Shown: positions 10,738 through 23,892 of the stretch, piece by piece
How positions within the stretch are numbered: position 1 is the first letter of the stretch
Layout: each line of letters begins with the position of its first letter
NCBI GenBank assembly: GCA_030762175.1
Contig: CM060843.1
Coordinates: forward strand, 115,287,369-115,351,368
Origin: Metallyticus violacea
Taxonomy: Eukaryota > Arthropoda > Insecta > Mantodea > Metallyticidae
DNA: 64,000 bases
Direction: 5' to 3'
Notes under the pieces: model-generated
The model's database searches: none
Seen by the model: only the letters and a program-made list of their open reading frames with translations
Told to the model about the DNA's origin: nothing
Position numbers and translations under genes: made by a program

Positions 10738-13700
10738 CACAAAATGTGTTAGGAGTATGGGTTTACTTTATTTCCGTTCTTTGCCGGCTTTTCAGCAAAA
10801 TCTCGCCTTGAAACAAAATACTGCGTCATCCATAACGGTATTTCTTTATATTTAAAAATATATTTTTAATATTTTTACAGATCATCTTTCTAGCGTTTCT
10901 TATTTGACTATATGTTTTATTTATTTATTTTTATTTTTGTTGAATATACGTGCTTTGTATATTATTGTAAATATCTAATGTAATATCTTGTACTAAATAG
11001 AACATGTCTAGTGTATCATAAAAGTACGTATGGCCTGCTGAAGTTGCTTTTTATTGTATTGGTATCGCTAAAATAAACACACCCCTATAATAAAGCTTAA
11101 TGAGATTATAGTATACTTATTGGGAAATCATCTTGCGGCGGGTTAAGAGCAATGAGACAGTTTCCATCAATCATTACATTAATGACACAGAAAGAGGATA
11201 TCTCTTGTCAATGTAACGTTAAAGTGATGGGAAACCTCACACTGGAAAAATCTGACAGAATCACACAAAAAATTAATAAAAATAAACCAACAGACAAAAT
11301 AGATGTATAATGCACATAGTTGATATAATTAGGTATTACTGTTTTGTATTTATTTGGATAGTTTTTATTATTAATGTACATTATATTCGCATCTACTTTA
11401 ATACGGGTGTTAAATGTAAAATGTATAAGGCGGGAGGCTTTCGCTGTATTTTAATGCAGTATATACCGTTAACCATAAAGTTGATTTAAACCAAAAGGAA
11501 TTTATGTTCTGACTTCAGAATCTTCTTTCTGTCCTCAGATACCACATTTTACTTGTTTACCTGCTTGAAAAATCGTTTTTTGTACTGTTTTTTTCCCCTA
11601 CTAAATTAGAAAAGAATAACAAGAACGATTCCAAAATTAAATGCCGTGAAAGTGTAAAAATCGTAAAGATTATTTATTCAAAATGTTCTAAATTAATTTT
11701 AGGCAGCATAAAACTGGAAAGGCACTCGGAATAACAACTTAAAACACTTATACAGGCTATTTGAAAATAATTTAATGCTAAACCGTTAAGTAAATACATG
11801 GTTAAAGTGTCTGAAATTTAGTTCTAATTTATACAGATATTTATTGGCTTGCGTCCGTAACTGAGCGCAGTGCAAATCGGTCCAAGGTTAAACCAGTTGA
11901 CTGACATAGTAAAACAGGCCCCAGTTTGATGTTACATATTGACAGTTAGTCGCAGTTTGCTATTACAAGAACTAGCATTATTTTCTTCTTTATTTTATAT
12001 TCTCTCATAGGCTATTGATATGTCAGCATTATTAATTACAGTGTTTTAGTGCAGTAAATTTTACTGTAGTGCATTGTATTACGAGATTTAGTTATAAAAT
12101 AACACTTTCTTTCTTTCTTTTTCGCTCTTTAAACAAGTTAAAAATACGAATAATTCAAATATGGTGCGAATGCCTCAATTTTTGCCCCACAGTCCTTGGC
12201 AAAAACAGCTTCTTAAATTAACAGATGGCAGCACCACAATGTTTTAGAAAATGACTGACATTCAATTTTTTGTAAGAAGGCGAGCTGTGATAATTTTCTG
12301 AATGCAGAAAGTGAAATACCAAAACGCATTCATGAAACACTGAAAAATGCAACAATGAATATCGTACGTCCATCCTGCCAAAACAATGATTCCGTGCAAC
12401 TAACAAGCGGATATCCTTCGTGCCAACCGTAGAGTAACAACTCAAAAATTACGTGTCTCATGCTCAGGGCAGTGATTTCTATCCTCAGAGAGTACAAACT
12501 TTTGTTAAAAGGCGAATAAAAACTATTAAAAAAGACGAAGATTACATTAACATTTAGAAATTAATCAGGAAAAGTTTAAATTCATGTCGCATAAATTTCT
12601 CTCAATTCTCTTCAAATTTAAGGTGAGATAAAGAGAGAAAGTATGAGATATTACATTCTTAATGAATCTCGTAAAATGCTGTACTAGAATAGTCTTACAC
12701 TGCATAGCAAATTAAAGAAAAAATCAGCGTATAAATTAGAAGAATTTGGAAAGCAAAACTTTTACGAGTGAAGTAATCTCGTGTACATTCTATTATTATT
12801 TACAAAACAAATGCAAGGAGACAAAGTTGGAGACCGGCGGACATTTGCTTGTGCCCAGTTACGGAAGCAGTCAAAATAACTAATTTCATAAGATTTTAAA
12901 GGGTATAAAATAAATCGAAAGTGGAGTCAGATATGTTATTTATCACCTTTACTTTAATGAGATATTTAAGTTTCCTTTTGACACATAATCATGTGTACTA
13001 GTAACAATAGTTTGCTTTGTTAATTGACAAACAACGCCTGTATGCATGATGTATTCATTATCTTGCATCGGAAAGACTCGTTTGTATTTAGTAGACAGTT
13101 GTGATATGCGAATAAGAATACACCGGAATAGAATAAATATAAAGAAGAAGAAAGCTTAATATTGTAACTGTGAAATAGTTACATAAAACATAAAGCACCC
13201 TCAGTACTAAACGACTCAAGCTAAAATGCGTGTCAGCAGACATTTGTGTGCTGGAAGAGAGAATTTGTCCACTTTAAGGAAATGGGAAGTCTGCACGTTT
13301 TATCCGTCCATGATGGGTAACGAGGCTTAAAGGAAATAGAGCCATTACGCACATTTGTAAAACGTGGAAAAAGACCTATTTGGTAAATGTACTTTGCAAT
13401 AGACGAGCGGACTAGGCCCTCTTCCTTAGTCATCCCCTCTCCGGGTTCAAATTGACCCCTGGAGACGTATAAGCAGGCAAGCAATGAATTATTCAACTTT
13501 AATTTGGGTTAAAGAAGCGGTTTGTGTTAGTCGCAAGGGACAGTGTCTGGGCTGTTAGGAGGATAAAACCAAGTTTTTACTTCATTTAACAAGGCTAATG
13601 ATTCATTCTTCTTATTTAGAGTTCATCCTTTCTAAAAGGATGTGCAATACACTTAGGTATGTTGAACAATATGCAGATGCCTTTAATTTATGAATCAATT

Positions 13701-14217
13701 ATTAAAATATTCATGATAACAAAAACAAAAGAAAGAAAACTATTAAGAACATTCTTTCCATGCATATCTTTTCCCTTCTTACTACTCCTGTCTACTTCAG
13801 GTACCCTCATTACCCTTATTACCCAAATGATATGCAAAAATAATATGTTTACACCTGCCTCTCATAATTAATAAATAGCGTCACCAAATCTAATTGAAAC
13901 GTAGATTATTTAGTGAGACAATAGTTATCATAGTTATATTTGTTTTACGAATTAACGTTTTGAAGATATTTTTACACTTTTATATATAGGCGGTCAGATA
14001 GTAATGGCATACAATAAAAAATATGTTTATCCTCTTAACGAAATACATAACAACAAAGAAACTCAAAAGAAATCCTTAAAATTGTAAAACTTAATTGAAA
14101 CAAAATGTATTCATTTTTGAAAAATATAACGCAAATAGCTCGTGTTATGTTTCGGCTACTTAATGTGCCGTAACCGCCAGCGCCTGCCTGTCAACTCCGT
14201 CTTGCTTCGTATAAAGT
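10738..14217. other. Unrecognised AT-rich DNA
   Basis: About 3.5 kb with only short open frames, on the minus strand at 12218-12445 and 13233-13496 and on the plus strand at 13659-13871. None has a motif I can name, and no repeat family is recognised. Confidence 0.5.
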
Positions 14218-14345
14218 AGTCATCGAGCAGGATGGCTTAGTTTGTAACGGTTGGGACTCGAATTCGACAGATTCCTGATTCAAATTTCTTGAGGCTGGCC
14301 ATTCTAAGCATTTTTTTCCCCCGCATGCCATTTCATAGTTCTGGC
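14218..14345 (+). mobile_element. SINE-D copy 1, head only
   Basis: This is a tRNA-like stretch. An A-box-like GGATGGCTTAGTTTG is followed about 40 bases later by a B-box-like GATTCAAATTTC, a spacing normal for a Pol III internal promoter. The next segment, GGCTGGCCATTCT, parallels the GGGCCGGTCATCCT segment at the same place in the copy at 21926. The B box carries changes from GGTTCAAATCC, so this copy is old. Confidence 0.45.
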
Positions 14346-14550
14346 TCAGTGAAAATATAAATTTATATTGTTTCATTTAAAACAATTATGGACTTTTATT
14401 TAATTTGAAAACAAATATCACTTTATTATTTTTTCAACCTAAATACTATAAAATTAAAATAAACCTTTGAATTGGCAGCTATATTATCGCATGCTTACAA
14501 GAGAATTTTAGTTCCAAAAATAGCAAATAAAATAATTCACGAATGGGTAG
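14346..14550. other. AT-rich spacer
   Basis: Nothing recognised between the SINE-D head and the next tRNA-like stretch. Confidence 0.5.
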
Positions 14551-14622
14551 GAGCCATGGGTACAGCCTTCCGTAGTTCTCATGCCTTTAACCACTCGGCC
14601 AACAGCGCACGACTGCAATGGA
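14551..14622 (-). mobile_element. tRNA-Ser/Leu-like head (decayed SINE or tRNA pseudogene)
   Basis: On the minus strand the string GTTGGCCGAGTGGTTAAAGG is an excellent type-2 tRNA A-box and D-arm match. About 35 bases downstream GGCTCCTACCC is a poor B-box match. No acceptor-stem pairing is visible, so this is not a functional tRNA. It is either a solitary tRNA pseudogene or the head of another SINE. Confidence 0.45.
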
Positions 14623-15979
14623 GAACTCGATGTGACTGAAGATGACAGAATGAGGCTAAAGATTGTAAGATACGCGCACAAAGACATGCCGTGAATGGAG
14701 AGCTGAGCCGAACAGAACTTAGAAAAATGCGAGTCCCAAGTTTTAACTACCCCGGCGTCGGTGGTTTTCAACATTTTTTTAATACTTGGCTAGATAAAGC
14801 AAAAAGTATTCATAGTTCATTCATCAAATTGCTCTTAAATATAACTGCACAACATAAACTGTTATGATAAAATACAAAATTTAATATTGTTGTGTAAGGG
14901 AAGAATAGATGTGATATTTCAGGATAGGATCAAAAGGGTATCAGAACTATGCACTGCTTTTCAGCTGTTAGAGAGCAAAAAATTAAGTTTATATTCCACT
15001 AAGTTTGACAGGCAAAGTGGTGCCTGCTGCAGGAACTTAGCTTCACATAGATGTCAGATTAAACCGTATTTACTAATGAGGCTGGGTTCATCATTAAGTT
15101 TTAATTTGTTGCCTGTTATCTTGCTAAGCTACCTCGTGGTTTCCCAATTAAAACTTTTTATTAACACTACTTTGTTGGTGAAGCGGCTCTCTGTATTAAT
15201 AGCAGCACTGCTGAAAATATGTATTTAATACTTGGAAGATATGTACAAAACTGTTCCAAAGAGATATTTCAGCTCTCTGTTGCATTTAGCAAAGCACAGC
15301 TTCGTTTTTTGGAGGAGTGACAAAACTTTAGTTGATCTGTTCATTAGTATATATTCAAGAAAATATTTTAAAACAGATATAATTGTTTTATATGCGTTTT
15401 GTTGTATCTCAGCTCTGAACCATAGGGAGAAATAAAGGCGGGCTTTATATTCACGTATCAATCTATGCCATATTTTAAATGCTGACAAACTCATCTCCAA
15501 CCCACCCCCACTGAAATATAACTATAATGTATATTTATGTAAGCCCAATCATACTTTGGCATTGTAGATTAGTTATATAAATACTATGTATATATTTGTG
15601 GGTATACTTTAACTTCAATGTAAGAATTGTATACAAAAGAGAAACTCTGATGTTCTGTTACGGAACCTTGAAAAGCCAATAAGAGGATCGTAAACCTAAA
15701 CAATAGGAAGAAATCAGAGGGTCGCGTATGAAGTGCCCCCTTTTTTTAAAGGTATGCCGTTGCAGGGTTAATAAACTGAAGGACTTTTAAAACCATTTGG
15801 AGCTTTGACCGCAACAGGCATTGTACTGTTAGCCTTTAAACAAGTCAATAGAAAATGTATGTTTGAACTTTTACAGACAGGGGCGAAGATTGCCTGCGTC
15901 TTTGTGACCCCGTTAAGCCAACGATTGTTTGATTTGAATTTAATACGTAAGTAGGCAGGCAGTTGCTTGGCTGGGGCAC
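14623..15979. other. Unrecognised DNA with adjacent open frames
   Basis: Plus-strand frames at 14887-15228 (about 113 codons) and 15232-15435, with an overlapping minus-strand frame at 15225-15500. Nothing in their translations resembles a family I know. They could be remnants of a coding element or chance. Confidence 0.3.
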
Positions 15980-16305
15980 TCATTCCTCAGTACGCAGTTT
16001 AAGATCTACACGCGGCTAGAGACAAGAAATTCCTCAGTTCTCAGTACGCAGTACCCAGTTTTGAATTTTTACACGCGGCGAGACGGAAGCATTCTAAGTT
16101 CCAGATGCGGTGAGACCAACTCATTTACTCATTGCCCATTCTCAACCGCAGTTATAAGATCTACATGGGGCAAGATACGTCTATTTCTGATTCATCAGTT
16201 AGGCAGTTTTTAAGTTGATACTCAGCTGAGAAGCAATTATCAGTTATGCAGTTCCGATACGTCAGTTAAGCAATTTTTAGTTTTACGCCTCGCGGCACTC
16301 ATCTG
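15980..16305. repeat. Degenerate tandem array, about five units
   Basis: Related units start near 15995, 16054, 16148, 16204 and 16270. Each begins with a CAGTTT-like core, then a T/A-rich stretch, then a variant of ACACGCGGC(T/G)AGA; repeated CTCAGTACGCAG strings lie between the first units. Spacing varies from about 55 to 95 bp, so this is an old minisatellite or a repeat-rich LTR/UTR, not a young satellite. Confidence 0.55.
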
Positions 16306-16653
16306 TTCATAAATTTCACACGAGGCAACTAAGTTTGCGTCAACGTAGCTAAGTCTATCGTATGCAAAACACCAGAGGACGCGAAATTGGGACATAATAG
16401 AATGCAAAATGGGTTGCATCGCGTGCTCATTTACACTACTGAAATCCTCTACGAGTCCTGTTGAGTATAAGTCAACAAAATAGCCGAATTCACCCTGAGA
16501 AACTGTTATCATTGAATCGTGGGCAACAACACCGAATAGACCTAGCGACCTATTTATTATATATGAACCATTTACATATTTAAGAGGAAATTATTCTATT
16601 TTAAATATTAAAGTTTGAAGGATATTGGTTGTTATTAATCATTTGCAAATAGT

Positions 16654-16698
<45 letters not shown>

Positions 16699-17590
16699 CT
16701 AAAGGTGCAAGATTATACACGAAAATCAGAAGCAAATGATATCCTAGAAGCGAATCTTATGGTACCCTACTATCAACATTTTCACATGATGCTCATTTAA
16801 AAATAATGTTATTTAATTTATTTATTTCGATATTCTCTTTTCTGTTTAAAAGGTAGGATTGATATCGTGTCAGACTGTTTCTTAAATTTCTTAATAATGT
16901 AATTTTTAACAGTAGTGTGCGATTAAGATACTCAAAAGACTTTGATAGAAAACAATATCACTCAATCTTATAGTTATCGTAACAGCTGTAACAATTAGGA
17001 GTTAAACTATGTCCTGCTTTTTCATAGATATACTTTGTAAATTTAATTGGTATGACAGTGAAATACTGAATTCCTTAAGAAATTTTCATGCAAAGTTTAT
17101 CTCCTCCCTTGAAAAGCAAAATGATAAATTAATATTTTAATTTCTCGCAGAATACTCCATAGATAGTAAAGTAATATTTTAATATCTCACAGAATATATA
17201 TTTCGTTATAACAGCATTAGAGTGCTTAATGCCAGCAATTCTTGAAACTCAGAACTGGGTACTACAAGTCATCAAATTGCGACATTGAAATAGCTTAGCG
17301 AACTATCTGCAATTCAGACTTACACAAGGCATTGTGTGAATTCAATTAAATTCCAACTTTGTACCAAAAAGGAGTAAAGATTAACATTATAGTACCTGTT
17401 GATGGAATATAACATCAACATCAACTGTACTATTATTATTATAATTATTATTACTATTATTATTTTTTCGCGCATTTGTTCCATTTAGGGAGAAGAATAC
17501 ATTTTATGAATGATTGTTTAATATTGCATTACATATTTCGTTTATAACTCTGCGGCGTTGTTCCTTTTTCTCATTAAGATACATGTTATT
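16306..17590. other. Unrecognised DNA with an (AT)20 run
   Basis: An (AT)n microsatellite of 20 units occupies 16657-16696. A 90-codon minus-strand frame overlaps the array end at 16240-16512 and has no recognisable motif. Confidence 0.5.
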
Positions 17591-17593
17591 TAT

Positions 17594-17884
17594 GTCAGTC
17601 CTGATGGTGTAGTGATAACTATATTTGTCTCCCAAACCCAACATCGCGGGTTCAAACCCGGCCAGGATCTACGGATTTTCTCAGGCGTAAAAATCCTAAG
17701 TATGGCTTCTTTTGGAAGGGAAGTAAAGCCGTGGGTCCCATGTCGTACATTTACGGCATGATAAAGAACCTCAAGACTGAAAAAAGAGGCCTCAGAGCAA
17801 AATTTGTCGGACGTTTCATGCCCTGAATTGAATTGAACGCTGATGACCTGAGATGTTAAAGGGCGTCCGTAAATAAATAAATAT
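17594..17884 (+). mobile_element. SINE-A copy 1
   Basis: Full-length SINE-A in plus orientation. It has a tRNA-like head (GTCCTGATGGTGTAGTGATAAC, then GGGTTCAAACCCGG), the conserved body with AAAATCCTAAGTATGGCTTC and GGCCTCAGAGCAAAATTTGT, and the 3' segment GATGACCTGAGATGTTAAA ending in TAAATAAATAAAT. It is more diverged than the copies at 39.4 and 41.6 kb, and I could not find a clear target-site duplication. Confidence 0.9.
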
Positions 17885-18629
17885 CAATCCGGCATGTCAC
17901 TCAAAGTGATAACTCAAACTCCGAATTTTATAGAAGCAGAAAATGGGCTAGGAAGGAAGATCCTACTTTACAGATGCTAAAACATGTAGCCGACCAATAA
18001 AATTGACTCCTAAGAAAACCAAGTAAAATTTATAAGAAGTGCAGGGAAGAAACTGAATTTTCCTGAAGACTCAATTGCGACGCCATTAACTTTGAATTCT
18101 GTTATATAAGGTTGCAAAAGTATACACAGAAATCAAGAATATTCTGTGACGTGTTCGGCGATTGGGTAGGAACTTCTCTGGAACTAAATGTTACATAGCA
18201 TTTGTGGTTTAGACTGCAGGCCAGTGTATTATTAAACAACTTGTACCATGTACCAGAGATAGGCTCACTGAAAAGTCATCTATTGACTAGGAAACAAATA
18301 CTTTGGTGGATAGTTTCTAATACATTCGCAGGCCATCGAAACAACGCAGGGGACGTAAAATGCTGAAAATCATGGTAGATAATTAAATTTTATATATATA
18401 TATATATATATATATTTCTGACATATGAAATTAGTTTTCATATACTTGTTTTTATACATTTTTAAAAGATCGAGAAGTGAGAATGTTTCGGATCGCTTGT
18501 GGCATAACATTACATATATAGGATAATAAATAAAACATTATTCTCCTATTAGATATGCAGTATCTTATTCTGGTAACTACTCTTACATTTTGAATAATAA
18601 AAAGGAGATATTTTCCGCTGTTGTTGCTT

Positions 18630-18680
<51 letters not shown>

Positions 18681-18866
18681 TCCACCGAAGTCTATCTCAA
18701 GTCAGACAGAAGTAATGTGAGATAGATCGTTATAAAATCTAAGTCTATCTAACACTATCCCGAGAAAGCCCATATCTGTATTACGTGCATTGCTCCCTTG
18801 TAGGATTCCACCTACCGTTGTGAAAAGCGAACTAAGTGGTAAATCCTAGAAAAATGGGGAAATCAA
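17885..18866. other. Unrecognised DNA with (TA)n and (AAT)16
   Basis: A (TA)12 run at 18391-18414 and an (AAT)16 run at 18632-18680. A minus-strand frame over the latter encodes poly-Ile and is an artefact. Confidence 0.6.
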
Positions 18867-19060
18867 TTGGCAGTAAAGACTGAAGAATCGATCACAAGAA
18901 AGCGGAAAGAAAGACTAGAAATAAAAATGAAAACCACCCTGACCTGCTACTTGAAATGCTACTTTCATTTATTTAAGACACTAGAGAACTCAACCTGCCC
19001 CTATGACTGTGGAAAGCAAACTGTGGAGCGCATTATTTATAACTGTTGAAAGTTACCAAA
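18867..19060 (+). mobile_element. Non-LTR retrotransposon C-terminal fragment
   Basis: The open frame ends in CPYDCGKQTVERIIYNC, which is the carboxy-terminal cysteine cluster found after RNase H in many Jockey- and I-like non-LTR retrotransposons (C-x3-C-x6-H-x4-C or similar). Here the expected histidine is arginine and a stop follows the last cysteine, where the family normally continues. Upstream, TTLTCYLKCYFHLFK resembles the TGHG...YLHRF stretch that precedes the cluster. It is a dead 3' fragment. Confidence 0.65.
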
Positions 19061-21925
19061 GTGTGGAAAATCGCCAGAGGTAGTGTTGGAAATGCCAGTC
19101 AGGAATGCTTCAATCACCTGCATGGGCTTATACACATTTTTAGCATGTTCCTCACCATTTTTAAATAAAAGTAGCTTGACAGAATGTAGGGAAAATGCCA
19201 TCCATCAGCAAGTTCTTCAATGTTATTATTATGAGTAGAAACTATGGTAAGACATAACAGATAGCACATTTGTATCATTGATTAGTTGCAGGGAGGAAAA
19301 TATTCCAATATTTGTTAATGAATAAGCTCTGTATATCAAATTATGAGCTAAGATTTCAGGAATAATGTTAATCCTAAGCAACTTCATGAAACTGTGACAC
19401 ACGGTTTTGAAGAATCTGCCCCTTCATATAACACAGAATAAAACTATCACCATACACGGAAAGAATGCGCGCCTGGTCAACGAGTCGGAAAGTCGAAAAG
19501 ATGTTTACTCAAGAAAAGCTAACGATCAACTCCCAGATGTAAGCGAAGAGAGCCAGGAAGATACGAGAAGTAACACCACATATTCTGACCAGTCAACAAT
19601 AAATACTGTTAGTTATAAACAATGGGCGGTAAAGTACTTTCGATAAAGTTCCAAAAGAGTCATAAGAAAAAAGGAAGAGAGGTGAAAGAGTAAGCCAAAG
19701 GAGGAAAAAAGGAAAGTATATATCACGATACAAATAACAACAAGGGCAAAGGTAATGTAAATACAAATTTAGAGAAAAAACGCTTATGCTTATAAGGACA
19801 AGCCGAGCGCATGTCAGATGTAGGAATATCAAATTTTCGAATTGACAGGTCAAACGAAAATGAAGAAAAGGAAAGCAGAAAGAAAGAGGATCAATAGGAT
19901 ATATCATAATATGGCTATTTTGAATTGAGGGGATTTTATAGGTAGATAATCTGTGAAGGAAAAAAAAAGTTACTTTGGGCGTGGAAAGCTCATTTTAGAT
20001 CGAAATATCATTTTTCGATAATGATGATGCATTAAATGATACTTGTCAATTTACAGTAAAATATTTCAGCTGTTTTCTTGTTATTTTTTAGATCCTGTTT
20101 CTGCAGAGATGTACCAAGTGAGGTTCCTCTAGCGCGCAGTCTTATTGAGCATACATTACTTTAGCGTACTTATAGAAGAAGCAATTGAATAAGGGTTACA
20201 ACCTGAATTAACAAGGAAAGGAGTACAAATGCATTTATTAAGTAAGAGCTTGCCCAACTTGTATTCTGAACTATAATTGTTCACAGGTTTTCCTGTTCTC
20301 CTGCAATGAGTTCATCCTCTTCGTACCGGGTTAATAATTATGAAGTAAGAGTATCAATTAGCAAAAGGTTTGGTGGAACTGCAAGACTAGATTTCTCACC
20401 TTTAAACATATTCTCATCGAAGACTAATGCACTTGTTCCAATGATGCTCTATAGCGTTAGTAAGATGAGGTAATTAATCTGAATTTTGTATGCCGCTGTT
20501 CAGAATTAATTATAAGATTTAATTTTTGAGGAAGAGTCGGAAGACGGAGATAGAGGATGCTGCATAGGCCCTTGAGCTGTCGTGTTCAAGTATTAAAGGA
20601 TCAATTCTTTACTTAAAACATAAATATACACTAAGGTATGAGATGTCTGTCAACTATATTTGATGTTGCAACACTAAACCTTGCACTTCATTTATGTTTT
20701 CCTCCCGTTGCAAAAATCTTTCCAATGACTACCACCAAGTTCATTTGCACAGAATGATCTACCACATTTAAACTCATCTTGTTTTTATTGTAGCATACGT
20801 TCACAACTTCATAAGAGAGAGCATATTCCCTCAAAGTTGCCATTATAATTTGATTAATTTTTAAAGGTGATATTCTCTTCATTTGCAGGTATTTTGATTC
20901 CAACTCAACATGTTAACTTTTTTAGATTTTCAGCCCTTTTTATAATTTTAAGACCTGTTTAGAAGTAATGCAACAGTGTATGAACTTATAACCATGCTTG
21001 CGGTGTTTACACATTTCAGGCAATCTTAATGATATGAAATAAAAGTGTTAAACTATCCGGAAATAAGTTGGGTGAGAATTAATGAGATTGTCTCCCCTGT
21101 AATTAAAAAAAATAATAAGGTTGTAGGGCAGTAAAACCCACAAAGCTATCTCTGAATGCTGAACTAAAATGCAAGATACAGTCTTTCTCCATGTAGAGAT
21201 GGATGGGTATTGATAAACTACACAAACCTTCCGGTACGTGCTCAGGTCTTGTATCTTAGGAATCAACACTCTCTACTTGCGTCTCCCAGCTCCGTTGAGC
21301 TTTATCGTATCTTGGAACCGCAAAAACGCGGATCAAACAGCACGGGCTTGTGAAGCACGTTCATATCGTTTTCAGAACAGCGATCACAGCCTTAGGGGAC
21401 TACATGTTCCGGAATAAACGCGCGCATTTACACACTACATCCACGTATGTATAAAGAGAGCAACGAAAGAAAAGGAGAAAGAACTAGTCACTTTTTCAAA
21501 TAGTTCCAAACAGTCGATATCCGCACACTGCTGTTAAACAACACAATGGAAAATGTAGTCTCATTAATAATAATTATTATTAAAAATGAAGCAAATAAAT
21601 TGAGGTTGATGGTATCTAGTTAATTTAGAACAATATTTGTGCCAAAACAAATTAAATATTTATAAAACATATAATTCGACGCTGAAACTCATATTCTGTC
21701 ATTTTATTATATTAGGCTAATCATCTTTTAATTTAAAGAGGCATTACTTTAAGTAATTAAAATATCGAACATCATTTGATCGCTTACGTATTGGGCACTC
21801 CGCTCACTAAAAGTTATCTTATAGAAGGATCTGAAATTGTCTTTCTCTCTCGTCTACACAGACGCTATATCGGGAAAACACATTCTAATTGATATGATTA
21901 AGTTATTCGTATTCCATCATAATTA
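19061..21925. other. Unrecognised AT-rich DNA
   Basis: Short open frames at 19407-19646 (plus) and 19593-19907 (minus) overlap and show no motif. No SINE, LINE or transposase trace was noticed. Confidence 0.45.
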
Positions 21926-22201
21926 AGCGGAGTGGCTAAGAAGGTAACGTTCCAAACTCTCTTTTGGTGGCCTGGGTTCAATTTCCATAGGGCCGGTCAT
22001 CCTGATCTTCGTTTATTTCACGGGTACCCTTGTCACTTTTGCGAATGCTGGGATGGATATTTACATGGCACGAATTTTCCACTCTCTCAGTTCAGATTAT
22101 TTAATTTCATTATACTGTTAGAGGGTCGAAAGTGCCAGGACGAGGTGGACTGGCGCGTTGTGATGGTGGCTTGTGCTTTCCGTCTCTATGTCTGGAATAA
22201 A
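21926..22201 (+). mobile_element. SINE-D copy 2
   Basis: A tRNA-like head starts with an A-box region (GCGGAGTGGCTAAGAAGGTA) and a B box (GGGTTCAATTTCC) about 45 bases later. The following body (GGGCCGGTCATCCTGATC, then GCGAATGCTGGGATGGATAT) parallels SINE-D copy 1. The downstream limit is uncertain because a SINE-B in the opposite orientation begins at about 22202. The 102-codon open frame across this head is not a gene. Confidence 0.55.
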
Positions 22202-22443
22202 AGCGGACCTTATGAAGGCACCACAGGCGGTGAACACTGATGATACCTGAAATGAAATGATATATTGGGAAAGGATTTTTCCAGGTCTAAATTTAGGGTA
22301 CCTCCCCGGCATTTGCCATTTATGAGGACTGAGGAAAACCTGGAAAAACCCTCAGTCAGGGAGGACGGTCCCGGCGGGATTCGAACCCCAGATCTCCCGC
22401 TCATGAGTTCGCGCCTAAACGACCTCGACTACCCGTGGCGGCA
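22202..22443 (-). mobile_element. SINE-B copy 2, altered 3' end
   Basis: The head (minus: GCCACGGGTAGTCGAGGTCG), the intact B box (GGGTTCGAATCCC) and the body are well conserved. The 3' tail differs from other copies: the usual ACTGAGG...AACGGGCGTTAAAC is replaced by AAGGTCCGCTTTT, so the tail is substituted or belongs to a subfamily. No target-site duplication found. Confidence 0.85.
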
Positions 22444-23892
22444 GAGTGTTTCTGGAAATAGGTTAAGGACCACATTTGCCTCCTGTATTTAAACATTCTT
22501 TTAATTGGACTATAAGATAGGTGTAAAATTGAAACGGTATGCAATTGACTTTAGATAAAATTATTATATGAGTATATAATAAGAACTTAATTGATTGTAT
22601 TTATTTATAGATATTAAGTCACTATCCGTAGATCCTGGCCGCCCAGAGCTCCCTCAACTCATCTCTTTCTCCCAGAGATAACCCCATTGGGGGCGTAGGC
22701 ACAAAGGGTCAGCCATGCCCGGTTTAAGTGCCGAAAGTAGCGCACAAAAATAAAACACAATATCACTCTCATCTGTTCCACGTAAATATTAAAAATTCTA
22801 CATTTTGAACGTTTTCAAACTTGCATTTATTGGAAGTTACAGTAGAAATCAGTGTTCTCGACCTTTAGAGAGAGAATATGTGCTAAGGCGAAAGTGGATA
22901 TACTCGTCTTTCAACAACAGTGAAAATTGCGTTCTGATGTTTACAGTTGGTATAGGCACATAAACATACTCGTTTGCTTTTCTGACTGTACTTCGTCTAT
23001 ATGTCTGAGTGCCAGTTTATTCTCATTTTTTATTCCTATCTCACAACTCGCCCTCTGTTGACATATATATTCAAAGAGCAAAAAATCTACAGTCAAGTTA
23101 CAGTAAAAGTGGTATATAAACCATATACTTTATATATAAGAGCGTTTCAAAAATAAGAGCAATTAGAGGTTACTTTGTGAAAAGATTATCTCTTTCGTTT
23201 CAAACTGCCGCGCAGGGGAGATACATTGTTTGAGAAGAGGGTGACACGGCCCAATAAATGACAAGACTTGCTTAATGGAAAATGCAGCATATACAAATGG
23301 CAATGCAGAATCATCAGATTTCTGTAACTGAATATGCGAAATCTTGTGAAATTCAATGAAGAGTGCTGCAACAGAAGTGATACTTGTATTAGTGAAAAAA
23401 GAGTGAATGAGTGGGTAGATACCAAGAATCAGGCTTTCACCTAAAAAATGCCAAAATGATTTACCAATTTCTCTTCTACTGATAAATTTTTAAAACAAAA
23501 AAGGCATGAAAACAGCAATGTACAACCTATCTTAATTGCACCTTAAGCAATAAGAGCATTTCCTCTCTACTGTAGTATCGGTAGCATGCGGATCCTCCGC
23601 TAGCGAGGGAACATCATGGGCCAGCCCGGAAAATTGCTTTAGACTTATACCTTCATGGGCCAGCAAAGATTTACAAGGACTTATATTTGTCTTCCTCCAA
23701 GATGGGTTAGCCTTTCTTCTCCTTTTTTCTGTGTTCTCTTGACCCAGCAATAAGACGGCCCATAGCCAGCGCTGTTTTCTTAGGAACTAGGTATTGAGGG
23801 GTTACTGACACCAGTTAGGTATAACTTACTTGGGGTTGTGCACTTTGTTTAAAATTAGGTGGCTTCCACAATGTTTGCCAGTGGAAAGTTTG
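22444..23892. other. Unrecognised DNA with a GC-richer patch
   Basis: A GC-richer segment at 22640-22745 (GATCCTGGCCGCCCAGAG...GTCAGCCATGCCCGG) stands out from AT-rich flanks and may be an unrecognised repeat or exon. A minus-strand frame at 23532-23750 has no recognisable motif. Confidence 0.35.

Noticed and set aside
21932..22240. 102-codon plus-strand ORF
   Set aside because: Falls on a tRNA-like SINE head and the neighbouring SINE-B end.
22265..22492. Recurrent peptide with FSRSKFRVPPRHLPFM, also at 23897 and 60178
   Set aside because: It recurs because SINE-B recurs; no conserved protein is implied.
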